Assembly: GCA_003266065.1 (NCBI GenBank)
Contig: MUZY01000107.1
Span: forward strand, 1-19,330
Length of the DNA stretch: 19,330 bases
Reading direction: 5' to 3'
Origin: Methanosphaera sp. rholeuAM130
GTDB taxonomy: Archaea; Methanobacteriota; Methanobacteria; Methanobacteriales; Methanobacteriaceae
Under the pieces are notes generated by a model. It was not told the origin of the DNA and did no database searches. It saw only the letters and a list, made by a program, of their open reading frames with translations. The translations under genes and the position numbers were made by a program. This document shows positions 7,129-14,863 of the stretch, piece after piece (position 1 is the first letter of the stretch; each line of letters begins with the position of its first letter).

Positions 7129-7136
7129 AAAAAAAA
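7129..7136 (-). terminator. Oligo-T terminator after the Hsp20 gene
   Basis: A8 on the plus strand reads as T8 on the minus strand 25 bases after the Hsp20 stop codon. It separates this single-gene unit from the downstream kinase operon, whose promoter must lie in 6990-7128. Confidence 0.5.
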
Positions 7137-7160
7137 TAGATTTGAAGATGTGAAATAGAA

Positions 7161-7823
7161 TTATACTATTTCAACATCCACTTTTCTACCTTTGATTTTA
7201 GGCAGTGTGATTGTTAGAACATGATCTTCGAAGGAAGCGTTAACTTCTTGGATATCCACTTCAACCGGTAATGGAATGATGTTTTTGGTTTTTCCTGTGC
7301 ATCTTTCTCTTCTTAATATTTTAACGTTTTCTTCGTCTTCATATTCGTCAGGGAATTCAACTTCTATTTCAACTGCTTCATTAGACATTTTGACGTTTAC
7401 TGCATCTTTATCTACTCTTGGTATGTCTACTTTGATTACCAAATCATCTTCAAATTCAAGTAAGTCAACTGCCGGTTTTTTGATTTTGTATTCGGCCAAT
7501 ACCTGATTCCAATCACTTTGTTTACCTTTTAATGTTGAAATAACGTCATTAATCATTTTTTCAGCCATTACTTTGGTTTCTTCTACTGTTTCTTTACCAT
7601 ATACTTTATAGTCGAATTCCTTTTTATCTTCTGATTCTTCCTGAGCTTCTTCATCAGATTCACATTCACATTCTTCTTCAGATTCAGCTCCACATCCACA
7701 TTCTTCTTCAGCTTCGGCTGTTTCTTCAAATTCTTCCTGTGAATCGATGGTTTCTTCAACTGTTTCTTCTACTTCTTCTTCTTTTTTGTGATCGTCTTTT
7801 GAATCTACATATACGTTTGACAT
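7161..7823 (-). CDS. Hsp20/alpha-crystallin chaperone with long acidic Cys-containing N-terminus
   Basis: 220 residues. The C-terminal ~105 residues (116-220) are an alpha-crystallin domain: AVDLLEFEDDLVIKVDIPRVDKDAV, RRERCTG (170-176), NIIPLPVEVD (181-190) and the closing HVLTITLPK (201-209), ending in a V-x-I-like tail. Small heat-shock proteins hold unfolded proteins in an ATP-independent way. Residues ~11-68 are nearly all Glu/Asp with Thr/Ser and carry two Cys pairs, ECGCG (C42, C44) and ECECE (C52, C54). This replaces the usual hydrophobic N-terminal arm; residues 70-112 look helical and may take over its role. ATG at 7821-7823 with AGGA nearby. Single gene with its own promoter and terminator. 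The domain call is firm; the tail function is unknown. Confidence 0.9.
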   Translation of the reverse strand: MSNVYVDSKDDHKKEEEVEETVEETIDSQEEFEETAEAEEECGCGAESEEECECESDEEAQEESEDKKEFDYKVYGKETVEETKVMAEKMINDVISTLKGKQSDWNQVLAEYKIKKPAVDLLEFEDDLVIKVDIPRVDKDAVNVKMSNEAVEIEVEFPDEYEDEENVKILRRERCTGKTKNIIPLPVEVDIQEVNASFEDHVLTITLPKIKGRKVDVEIV

Positions 7824-7879
7824 TATAATCAGTCCTTTTAATTAAATAAATTTTAAGGTATTATTTTTAATATAATTTT

Positions 7880-7921
7880 TTATTATATATTTAATAATTA
7901 GTAGCTTCATATAATAAAGCT
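7880..7921 (-). promoter_or_regulatory. Candidate Hsp20 promoter with flanking inverted repeat
   Basis: Towards Hsp20 the minus strand carries AGCTT-N9-AAGCT (7903-7921), then a TATA-like AAATATATAATA (about 7880-7893), giving an expected transcript start near 7860 and a ~37-base leader. The repeat sits on the BRE side of the TATA box and could bind a heat-shock regulator; this is inference. Confidence 0.4.
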
Positions 7922-8224
7922 TTCTAAATTTATACGTGCAAAAAATCATTATAAAAAAGAGAGTATTAAATCCCATTTATAAAAATAAAATATATGATCC
8001 TTTTTAAACTGTTATAAAATTATAAAAAATCTCAATATATAAAAATACAGTATAATAAATAATATATTATAAATCAAAGACTGATTTATGAAAAAGCTAT
8101 CGATGAATAAATGATTAAAAAAAATCGCCGGATTAGATGACGAAAATCAATTCTAAAGTTGAAATAATAATAAAAATCATGACTGAAATAATCATGATTA
8201 AACGGATTAAATTATAAAACCAAT

Positions 8225-8232
8225 AAAAAAAA
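8225..8232 (-). terminator. Oligo-T terminator of the tldD - AMMECR1 - GTPase operon
   Basis: T8 on the minus strand about 44 bases after the GTPase stop codon, preceded by two T6 runs (8262-8267, 8243-8248). Staggered T-runs are the usual archaeal termination signal. Confidence 0.5.
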
Positions 8233-8275
8233 GTAGGGGTTGAAAAAAGAGAAAGCAATTGAAAAAACAGTAGCA

Positions 8276-9319
8276 TTATCCCCTATTTTCCAGTTGTGCC
8301 AGGTATCTTTCAAATTCATCATCGACATCAATAGATTCCTTTGCCATGTCTTCTATCACGTTTTTGATTTCCTGAATCTGGGAATAATTATTTATGCTTG
8401 TCTTGAATATTGGATCTTCTATCTTTTGTGAATATTCGTCGATGACATCTTCATTTTCCAGCAAGTCCGTCTTGTTAAAAAGACAAATCATTGGCGTTTG
8501 GAATACCTTTTTAATCTCCTCATACAATATGAACTGATTTTCCATTAAAAATCCGGATGTTTCCGATGGATCAAATATGTAAATGATTATGTTTCCAAGG
8601 TGTTCCAATGCCGCTATAGCATTCAATTCTATTTCATTCATATCGTTTATTGAACGGTCAAGCAATCCGGGAGTATCTATGATTTGATATTTTCTCCAAT
8701 TCATCTCATAATTTCCTATCTGCAAACCCTGGGTTGTAAACGGATAATTTGCTACCTTGGGACTGGCATCGGTAATGTTGTTCAACAATGTGGACTTTCC
8801 CACATTTGGAAATCCTGCAATGACTACCCGGATAGCATTGAAGTCTATATTGGGCATGTTTTTCAGTTCACGCTTTGCAAAGTCCAAAAAGTCCAGTTCA
8901 TCCTCTATCCTATTTACTACAGATGCTATTCTACCGAAGGCTTCCCTACGTATAGGTATTGCACTTAATGAATCTGATTTTCTGATTTTTGTAGTGTACT
9001 GTGCTTCTATCTGTTTAAGTACGCCAAGAGCCCAGTAAACTGCTCCAAGTGAATGTTTATACTGGTCTACCCCTACGACTATATCGATATAATCCTGATA
9101 GAATTCAGGCAACTCTTCTATTATCGGCGTTTCCGTTATTATTCTATTTAATGTAGCATTTATTGTTTCGCATGCCGTCTGAACACGCACTTCTTCAATA
9201 CGCATTCCCTTTACACGTCCATGCAATTTGCTGCTTCTTACCTTTGAAGCAGCTTTGCTTGCCCTGTTGAATCCCTTATCTATTAATTCATCGGGAGTTG
9301 GAACTTGTGGCAATTTCAT
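8276..9319 (-). CDS. NOG1-like GTPase
   Basis: 347-residue GTPase of the OBG/NOG1 class. The N-terminal ~160 residues are helical (KAASKVRSSKLHGRVKG, then YKHSLGAVYWALGVLKQIE), as in archaeal NOG1 relatives. The G domain follows: G1 GFPNVGKST (169-177), switch I with PFTT (193-196), G3 DTPG (215-218), G4 NKTD (282-285) and an STSI-like KTSIN near 310 as G5. Eukaryotic NOG1 works in 60S ribosome assembly; a role in large-subunit assembly is inferred for archaea. The long C-terminal extension of eukaryotic NOG1 is missing, as usual in archaea. ATG at 9317-9319 follows a strong AGGAGGA (about 9326-9331). Last gene of the tldD operon, 35 bases after the AMMECR1 gene. Confidence 0.93.
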   Translation of the reverse strand: MKLPQVPTPDELIDKGFNRASKAASKVRSSKLHGRVKGMRIEEVRVQTACETINATLNRIITETPIIEELPEFYQDYIDIVVGVDQYKHSLGAVYWALGVLKQIEAQYTTKIRKSDSLSAIPIRREAFGRIASVVNRIEDELDFLDFAKRELKNMPNIDFNAIRVVIAGFPNVGKSTLLNNITDASPKVANYPFTTQGLQIGNYEMNWRKYQIIDTPGLLDRSINDMNEIELNAIAALEHLGNIIIYIFDPSETSGFLMENQFILYEEIKKVFQTPMICLFNKTDLLENEDVIDEYSQKIEDPIFKTSINNYSQIQEIKNVIEDMAKESIDVDDEFERYLAQLENRG

Positions 9320-9354
9320 TTATTGTCCTCCTATTAATTTAATTTCAAAAATGT

Positions 9355-9924
9355 TCATTCGTTGATAATCTGTGCCTGGAAATTATACAATACAGAATCA
9401 TCATCCATCCATGAGTGTGACGGAAGTCCTGCCTTATAACATAAATTCGTTAAGTATTCTTCTATGTTCCAGTTTTGTTCAGTTGCAACCTGCGGCAAAA
9501 ACAAGCCCCTATTGTATCCTTTTTCAATTATCAGTCCATCAACGCCTAACTCTATTTTTGACAGATATTCTTCGTAGTTATCCACAACTATTTTTTGGGG
9601 CTTGGTCAATACGCTTATCTCGACTTCGATTTCATCGAATTCATCCTTTGTTAACGGATTGAACCTTGGATCGTCAAATGCTGATGCCAGTGACACGTCA
9701 AGAAGTGCATCAATTAGTTTTTCATATGGCTCAGGATAACCGATACATCCACGCAGAGTATTGTTCTTGTTTAAAGTTACGAAAACTCCAAGCTTTTCTT
9801 GAAATACTTCCGGCAATTCATAACCACACTGATATGTTTCATCGTTTAAATAAGAAAGAATGTTCTCCCGTACGATTTTTATGGCCAATTTTCCATCATC
9901 AGCCGTCAATACATCTTTTGTCAT
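9355..9924 (-). CDS. AMMECR1-domain protein
   Basis: 189 residues, the full length of archaeal AMMECR1 proteins. The signature LRGCIGY is at 57-63, followed by ASAFDDPRFNPLTKDEF, EVEISVLTKP, GVDGLIIEKGYNRGLFLPQVA and the C-terminal SHSWMDDDSVLYNFQAQ. All of these are conserved family blocks. Molecular function is not established; the invariant Cys in the signature has led to suggestions of an enzymatic or RNA-linked role, and relatives are sometimes fused to radical-SAM or MEMO-type proteins. ATG at 9922-9924 starts 3 bases after the tldD stop, so translation is probably coupled; there is no strong separate ribosome binding site. Middle gene of the operon. Confidence 0.95.
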   Translation of the reverse strand: MTKDVLTADDGKLAIKIVRENILSYLNDETYQCGYELPEVFQEKLGVFVTLNKNNTLRGCIGYPEPYEKLIDALLDVSLASAFDDPRFNPLTKDEFDEIEVEISVLTKPQKIVVDNYEEYLSKIELGVDGLIIEKGYNRGLFLPQVATEQNWNIEEYLTNLCYKAGLPSHSWMDDDSVLYNFQAQIINE

Positions 9925-9927
9925 AAC

Positions 9928-11301
9928 TTATTGAGCCCCGCCGACTGTTGCTTTGCTTACCTTTATGTGCGGTCCGCCATCACCTACAGGTACTGTTTGA
10001 CCATCCTTTCCACAGAATCCTACATTTAGCTTGAAGTCGGAACCCACCCCAACAACGTTATTCAATATGTCAAGTGTGCTTCCGGATAATGAAACGTCAC
10101 GCAGGTGCGTGGACAGTTCACCGTTTTCAACTTTATATGCTTCCACTGCATTGAACTGGAAGATTCCCTTACCTGTATCCACCTGTCCACCACGGGATCC
10201 CTTGAGGTATATGCCGTCGTGCATGTCCTCAATCAACTCATCAAATGATGAATCACCAGGTTTTATGTATGTGTTACTCATACGTACCAACGGCTGATTT
10301 TTTATGCTGCTTCTTGCATTACCGCTTGATTCCAATCCTAATTTCTTTGCACTTTCCCGTGAGCTTAATACCGTCTTCAATACCCCATCTTCAACCAAGA
10401 CGTTTTTGTTTGAGTTGGATCCTTCCACATCATATGCGAAGTGTCCGAATCCATCCTTACGGGTAGCGTCATCTATGACCGTTATTAACTCTGATCCTAT
10501 TTTCTGTCCGATTTTATCCTTTAATATTGAATCGTTCTGCAATATTATATCGGCCTCTGATGCATGACCCAATGCTTCATGTATAAATACACCCGTCAAT
10601 TCAGGGTCAAATATTACCGGAAAGTCCCCTGAAGGTGCTGCTTTAGCATCCAATAAACTGATGGCCTTTTCGGATATTCCTCTTCCGAAGCTTTCCAGGT
10701 CAGAGTTTTCGATTAATTCAAATCCCTGTACTCCACCGATGCTTTCATGTCCAAATTGCATGACCTGCCCGTTGTCCGCCACTGAATTCATTGAAAGTAC
10801 TATTCTGTTATTTTCTGATTGGATATTTGTTCCATCTGTACTCAGCAGTATGGAATTGGATTGGGATTCCGAGAAGGATATGTTTGTACTGACAATTCCA
10901 TCTATTTTAGCAGCATCATCCGCTTCCTTAATTAAGTTTATCTTATCTTCTATTGTCACGTCTTCAATCTGTATTTTGGCATTTGACTTAACGTAATCTT
11001 CATTTGCCACTGTTTGTGACAGTTCAACATCACTTGAGAGTTGATTTGCAAGTAGTGTTGCCTTGTCCGCTGCTTGTTGAACTTTGTTGATATCTGTCGT
11101 ATATGCAAATCCCCATGCACCATTCTGCAAGACCCTGATACCAACTGAAAAATCGTTTCCCGTATCCACGTTATCAATTTTACTATCTTTCATGACTATT
11201 GAATTGTTTATTGATTCACCTGCCCTGATATCAGCATAATCCACCGTATTTTCCAGTTTTTTCAGGACCGTATGAAAGATATCTTCATCTAATTGATTCA
11301 T
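9928..11301 (-). CDS. TldD/PmbA-family metalloprotease, TldD-like
   Basis: 457 residues. The zinc-binding motif HEALGH (H241, E242, H246) and the late Cys (C430 in FCGKDGQ) are the expected metal ligands of TldD. Other blocks seen: GVRVL-type N-terminal strands (NDFSVGIRVLQNGAWGFAYT), DPELTGVFIHEALGHASEADI, and a C-terminal RGGQVDTGKGIFQFN. TldD acts with PmbA/TldE as a heterodimeric peptidase on unfolded or modified peptides; in archaea both partners are common, but no TldE gene is in this window. ATG at 11299-11301 with GGAGGA at 11311-11316, 9-base spacing. First gene of the operon with the AMMECR1 protein and the NOG1-like GTPase. Confidence 0.95.
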   Translation of the reverse strand: MNQLDEDIFHTVLKKLENTVDYADIRAGESINNSIVMKDSKIDNVDTGNDFSVGIRVLQNGAWGFAYTTDINKVQQAADKATLLANQLSSDVELSQTVANEDYVKSNAKIQIEDVTIEDKINLIKEADDAAKIDGIVSTNISFSESQSNSILLSTDGTNIQSENNRIVLSMNSVADNGQVMQFGHESIGGVQGFELIENSDLESFGRGISEKAISLLDAKAAPSGDFPVIFDPELTGVFIHEALGHASEADIILQNDSILKDKIGQKIGSELITVIDDATRKDGFGHFAYDVEGSNSNKNVLVEDGVLKTVLSSRESAKKLGLESSGNARSSIKNQPLVRMSNTYIKPGDSSFDELIEDMHDGIYLKGSRGGQVDTGKGIFQFNAVEAYKVENGELSTHLRDVSLSGSTLDILNNVVGVGSDFKLNVGFCGKDGQTVPVGDGGPHIKVSKATVGGAQ

Positions 11302-11586
11302 ACTTTCTTTTCCTCCTTTGTTCTATTAGATTAATGATTAGAATTATTAATTTATAATATTATTGTAATTAGTTAAATTATTAGAATATATTATTCCACT
11401 ATATATAATATTTACTTTTTTTAGTATATTATATTTTTTAGAATTAAAGCATTTTTAGTTTAAGTCCATCATTCAATGCTTATTTTATTATATATTGAAA
11501 ATAATTATTTGAAAATTAGCTTATTAAATATAGGTTCTGAAAAAATAGAATTAGAAATAGAAATAGGAAAAAGAATTAAAAGATAA

Positions 11587-12426
11587 TTATAATTTATCTT
11601 TTAAAGCCGTATATGCTTGACCTACTGTTAATGGATAACCACCGGATAATGTTAATATGTCATTATCATCAAATTTCTCAAATAATTGTCCAATCCATGG
11701 TAATCTTAGGTCTGCTTGTTCTACAACTTCTTTATCACTGAATACTTCACGACAAGTTCCTTGTTTTAATATTTTACCTCTTCTTAATACATTGATATTA
11801 TCAGAGTACATAGGTACTAAATCAACATCGTGAGTAGATACAATGATAGTCATTCCATCATCATTTAAATCATATAATAACTGCATGATAGCAGAAGCCC
11901 CATTAGGATCTAGTCCACTGGTTGGTTCATCTAAAACCATGACTTTTGGTTTCATTGATAGGATACCTGCTATTGATACACGTTTTTTCTGTCCACCACT
12001 TAGATGGTGCGGTGCTTTGTGTGAGTATTCAGACATTCCAACTACTTCCAATGCTTCCTCAACACGTCTTTTAACTTCGTCTTCATCAAGACCCATGTTC
12101 ATTGGTCCGAAAGCAACATCTTCAAATACCGTTGGTGCAAATAATTGATCGTCCGGGTTTTGGAATACTACTCCTACTTTAGCTCTTGCTTCAAGTAAAC
12201 TTTTTTTATCATATTCTAACTTTTTACCTTCAATAATTACTTCACCGGAAGTTGGTTCGATAATACCGTTAAAATGTAAGAAAAAAGTACTTTTTCCTGC
12301 ACCGTTAGGACCTAAAATTGAAATCATTTGTCCTTCTTCAACTTTAAAATCAATACCTTTAATAGCTTGAGTACCATCAGGATAATTATAATGTAAATCT
12401 TTAATTTCTAATATTGTTTCTGCCAT
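11587..12426 (-). CDS. cbiO: Cobalt ECF transporter ATPase CbiO
   Basis: 279-residue ABC ATPase that powers cobalt uptake. Motifs: Walker A GPNGAGKST (39-47), Q-loop FQNPDDQL (88-95, typical of CbiO/EcfA), signature LSGGQKKR (142-149), Walker B VMVLDEPTSGLD (162-173) and STHD switch histidine. The last ~50 residues form the regulatory C-terminal domain of this group. The first in-frame ATG, at 12439-12441, would overlap the ribosome binding site; GGAGAT at about 12433-12438 points to ATG 12424-12426 (MAETILE). It ends the cbiMNQO operon, 25 bases after cbiQ. Substrate specificity is set by CbiM; cobalt is favoured over nickel because a CbiN-type subunit is present. Confidence 0.95.
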   Translation of the reverse strand: MAETILEIKDLHYNYPDGTQAIKGIDFKVEEGQMISILGPNGAGKSTFFLHFNGIIEPTSGEVIIEGKKLEYDKKSLLEARAKVGVVFQNPDDQLFAPTVFEDVAFGPMNMGLDEDEVKRRVEEALEVVGMSEYSHKAPHHLSGGQKKRVSIAGILSMKPKVMVLDEPTSGLDPNGASAIMQLLYDLNDDGMTIIVSTHDVDLVPMYSDNINVLRRGKILKQGTCREVFSDKEVVEQADLRLPWIGQLFEKFDDNDILTLSGGYPLTVGQAYTALKDKL

Positions 12427-12451
12427 TTTATTTATCTCCATATAATATTAT

Positions 12452-13252
12452 TTATTTCACTGTAAATAAATTCATATCTCCTAACATTATTATTGCTGCA
12501 ACGATTAGGATTACAAATAAAATTATTAATATCCATTCTTTTAAAGACATGTCTTTTATTGAATCACCATCACGCAACATGTTTAACCTTCCATTATAAC
12601 CTCTGGAAGCTAAAGCTTTGTAAGATATTTCTCCTTGTTCCCAAGTTCTTATAAATACCATACTAGCAAGTGAAGCAAGGCAAGTCATCCAATTCATGTA
12701 ACTATGATATCCCAATCTAGTCTTTTGAGAATTATACATTGTTGCAGTTATATCTAAGAATAAAAAGATATAACGATACATCAATATAGCTAAATCAGTT
12801 ACAACTGTTGGTACGTGAACATCATGAAATACTGCAAAAATACGGTTCATAGGTGTTGTTAAAATTAAAAATCCCAATGCTGAAACACCACCCAGTACCC
12901 TTGAAAATACAAGTAGAGCTTGATTTATCCCACCTTGACTTAATCCGATTCCAAAGAAACCTAAATCCCATATATGTGGACCAGTTCCCAAGAATGCTAA
13001 AAATATTCCAGATAACAACGCAAATCCCAATGGAATAGCCATAAATGCCACATAAAACGTAAATGGAATTTTAGCCACATATAAAATCAAGACTGTGCAT
13101 ATTACAAAGATAATTAAAGGTACGATAGGTGTGCCTGTTGCTAAGTTTAAAAGTATTGCCAAAATAACGAAAATTACTTTACCATAAATATTATTATCCG
13201 TCAATTCATTATTCATAGTATAATGATCTAACGTATCTGCAAAAATCGCCAT
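12452..13252 (-). CDS. cbiQ: Cobalt ECF transporter transmembrane subunit CbiQ
   Basis: 266-residue membrane protein, the energy-coupling (T) component that links CbiO to CbiM. Hydrophobic segments lie at about 26-60, 65-90, 110-140, 150-172 and 240-262. The cytoplasmic region between them carries the conserved coupling helix with ALASRGYNGR (213-222), the family's A-R-G signature. ATG at 13250-13252 is preceded by GAGGGAG (13257-13263). It starts 67 bases after cbiN, a gap that holds a T11 run (minus strand, 13264-13274), and is followed 25 bases later by cbiO. Confidence 0.95.
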   Translation of the reverse strand: MAIFADTLDHYTMNNELTDNNIYGKVIFVILAILLNLATGTPIVPLIIFVICTVLILYVAKIPFTFYVAFMAIPLGFALLSGIFLAFLGTGPHIWDLGFFGIGLSQGGINQALLVFSRVLGGVSALGFLILTTPMNRIFAVFHDVHVPTVVTDLAILMYRYIFLFLDITATMYNSQKTRLGYHSYMNWMTCLASLASMVFIRTWEQGEISYKALASRGYNGRLNMLRDGDSIKDMSLKEWILIILFVILIVAAIIMLGDMNLFTVK

Positions 13253-13263
13253 ATAACTCCCTC

Positions 13264-13274
13264 AAAAAAAAAAA
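13264..13274 (-). terminator. T11 run between cbiN and cbiQ
   Basis: A11 on the plus strand is a T11 run in the cbi transcript, directly before the cbiQ ribosome binding site. By sequence it looks like an oligo-T terminator inside the operon, which could lower cbiQ-cbiO expression relative to cbiM-cbiN. Whether it acts is unknown. Confidence 0.3.
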
Positions 13275-13319
13275 TTTAAAATAAAAAAATAAAGAATTAA
13301 GGATAAATATCTTTATTAT

Positions 13320-13619
13320 TTATTTTTGATCTCTAGCTTTTCTTTGGGTATTGTACATACCAAAGACGTAACCAAAGATTAATCCTCCAATTGCTGCTTG
13401 GAGAGCGAATAAAAGACTTTCTATTTCTCCACTAGGTGGCTCCCAGACTACATCAGACCAAGTTTTATAATCTGGATTGTTTTCTTCTATGTAACTTGAA
13501 CCAGCATCATCTGAACCACCGAAGTAACCTTCATCTTCACCTAATCCATTGTACATGAAAAATGGAATGATGAAAATGATAGCTATAATTATAAGTAATA
13601 CTATATTTTTTGTATTCAT
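13320..13619 (-). CDS. cbiN: Cobalt transport subunit CbiN
   Basis: 99 residues with the typical CbiN plan: an N-terminal membrane helix (6-24), an extracellular loop rich in Asp/Glu/Gly/Ser (25-65, including EDEGYFGGSDDAGSSYIEEN), and a second helix (66-88) ending in a basic tail NTQRKARDQK. CbiN associates with CbiM and is needed for cobalt transfer. Its presence distinguishes cobalt systems from many nickel ones, although some nickel systems have an analogous NikN. The ATG (13617-13619) is separated from the cbiM stop by one base, with AGGAG inside the end of cbiM. Confidence 0.95.
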   Translation of the reverse strand: MNTKNIVLLIIIAIIFIIPFFMYNGLGEDEGYFGGSDDAGSSYIEENNPDYKTWSDVVWEPPSGEIESLLFALQAAIGGLIFGYVFGMYNTQRKARDQK

Positions 13620-13620
13620 T

Positions 13621-14295
13621 TTAATTAGCTCCTACTTCTTCTTCCGGAATTACATTTAATTTAACAAGAATATCCGGTCTTGCTTTAACTATGTAATCAT
13701 AGATAATTGATGTTAATAAACCTTCAGCAATTGCTAATGGTATTTGAGTTACTGCAAAAATACTTAAGAATGCTGCTAAAGTTGTTAACATGTTTGCTCC
13801 AGGGAATGCTAATGCTAATTCGATGGATGTCATTACATAGGTTAATAAATCTGAAACAAGTGCTGTGAAAAACATTGCGATTGATCCAGATACGTTCATA
13901 CTTCTGAGTGCTTTCCAAACTAAATATCCACAGAAAGGACCAAATATACCCATTGAGAATACGTTAGCTCCCATAACGGTTAATCCACCGTGTGCTAATA
14001 ATAAAGCTTGGAATAATAAAGCTAATGTTGCTAATACTGCGGTTACTGCCGGACCAAAGAGTACGGTACCTAAACCGTTACCACATGGGTGTGAACAACT
14101 TCCACTTACAGATGGCAATTTAAGGGATGATAATATAAATATGAATGCCCCTGACAGTGCAAGTAATGGTAATGCTTCATCATTGCTTTCAGTGATTTTT
14201 TTAATTTGGTATACACCATAAGCAACTACAATGATTGCTAAAACATACCATACTGCACACCAAAATGGTGGTAAGTAACCTTCCATTATGTGCAT
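13621..14295 (-). CDS. cbiM: Cobalt ECF transporter substrate-binding subunit CbiM
   Basis: 224-residue S-component that binds Co2+. The mature-type N-terminus MHIMEGYLPP (1-10) is essential in the family because the amino group and His2 bind the metal, so the ATG at 14293-14295 must be the start. An in-frame ATG at 14341-14343 would add 16 residues and mask it. GGAGGA at 14304-14309, 8 bases upstream, confirms this choice. GSCSHPCGNGLG (65-76) is the other metal-site segment, with an extra Cys compared with the more usual S-H-P/L-T-G form. About six to seven membrane helices follow. First gene of the operon. Methanogens need cobalt for corrinoid methyltransferases. Confidence 0.96.
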   Translation of the reverse strand: MHIMEGYLPPFWCAVWYVLAIIVVAYGVYQIKKITESNDEALPLLALSGAFIFILSSLKLPSVSGSCSHPCGNGLGTVLFGPAVTAVLATLALLFQALLLAHGGLTVMGANVFSMGIFGPFCGYLVWKALRSMNVSGSIAMFFTALVSDLLTYVMTSIELALAFPGANMLTTLAAFLSIFAVTQIPLAIAEGLLTSIIYDYIVKARPDILVKLNVIPEEEVGAN

Positions 14296-14465
14296 GTTAT
14301 ATTTCCTCCATTTAATAAATCGTGTGATAATTATTATTATCATAAAATATACTTCGATAATAAAAGTATAATTGTATATATATAAAACATATTATTTAAA
14401 GATATACCTACTTAATTAAAGTAAAATTTATTTTTTACTTGAATAAAGAGCCCTGAAAATATTTA

Positions 14466-14479
14466 GGCTTACGTAAACC
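14466..14479. promoter_or_regulatory. Palindrome upstream of cbiM, possible operator
   Basis: GGCTTACGTAAACC is symmetric except at one base pair and contains the perfect 8-mer TTACGTAA. It lies about 80 bases upstream of the cbiM TATA-like box and about 170 before the start codon, so direct repression would need a longer leader or looping. A metal-responsive regulator is a guess from the downstream genes. Confidence 0.35.
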
Positions 14480-14830
14480 CATATTTTTAAAAGCAAAAAC
14501 TATATATATTAAAATACAATTTTCAAAATTAATAGAAAATAGTGAAATAGGAAAGTTAATAATAAAGACTTATTAATTATAAAAAAAGAGATACGGGAAA
14601 AAATAATCAAAAAAGAAAAAAATTATAATAAAAAAAAATAATTAAATAAAAAAAATGGTTAAAATATAATTTAGTAAAAACAAATAGGATTTAAAAATAT
14701 ATTAAAAAAGATTTTTCGAGAAATTAAAAAAAGACTTAAAATAGATTAAAATAAAATTTACTTTAAAAAAAAAGATAAGCAGAACAACTCCTAAATCAAT
14801 AATATAACTAAAATTTTTCAAACTTTAGAA

Positions 14831-14839
14831 AATATTTAA
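14831..14839 (+). promoter_or_regulatory. TATA-like box of pyrF
   Basis: AATATTTAA, preceded by TTTAGAA, lies about 29 bases before the pyrF ATG. With archaeal spacing transcription would begin at or within a few bases of the start codon. No G-rich ribosome binding site exists in 14840-14863, which supports a leaderless mRNA. Confidence 0.45.
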
Positions 14840-14863
14840 CCCAAAAAAGATATAAAAGATAAT

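Larger units (their letters stand above)
7824..8275. other. AT-rich spacer: Hsp20 promoter side and GTPase terminator side
   Basis: 452 bases with no supportable gene. On the right, A-runs (A8 at 8225-8232, A6 at 8243-8248 and 8262-8267) read as T-runs on the minus strand and probably terminate the NOG1-like GTPase operon. A hairpin-forming repeat AATCATGA/TCATGATT (8175-8199) lies further on. On the left are an inverted repeat AGCTTCATATAATAAAGCT (7903-7921) and a TATA-like run (about 7880-7893, minus strand) that probably form the Hsp20 promoter. The middle (7925-8170) shows only AT-rich sequence. Confidence 0.55.
14296..14863. other. Long A-tract-rich spacer between cbiM and pyrF
   Basis: 568 bases without a supportable gene. 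The cbiM side holds a TATA-like TTTATATATATA (minus strand, about 14374-14387). Further out, AGCC/GGCT arms (14449-14469) and a near-perfect palindrome GGCTTACGTAAACC (14466-14479) stand out as the only GC-containing stretch. From about 14560 to 14775 the plus strand has at least ten A5-A9 runs separated by short AT-rich segments. The pyrF side ends in a TATA-like AATATTTAA (14831-14839). No RNA gene or riboswitch is visible. Confidence 0.6.

Noticed and set aside
8757..9038. Open frame on the plus strand opposite the NOG1-like GTPase
   Set aside because: It is a shadow of the GTPase gene: no ribosome binding site, no recognisable domain, and the opposite strand encodes all G motifs.
10031..10996. 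Several plus-strand open frames opposite tldD
   Set aside because: They mirror the well-supported tldD coding strand and show no motifs of their own.
14296..14470. Cobalamin riboswitch upstream of cbiM
   Set aside because: No B12-box-like conserved G/C-rich core is visible; the region is nearly all A/T apart from one short palindrome.
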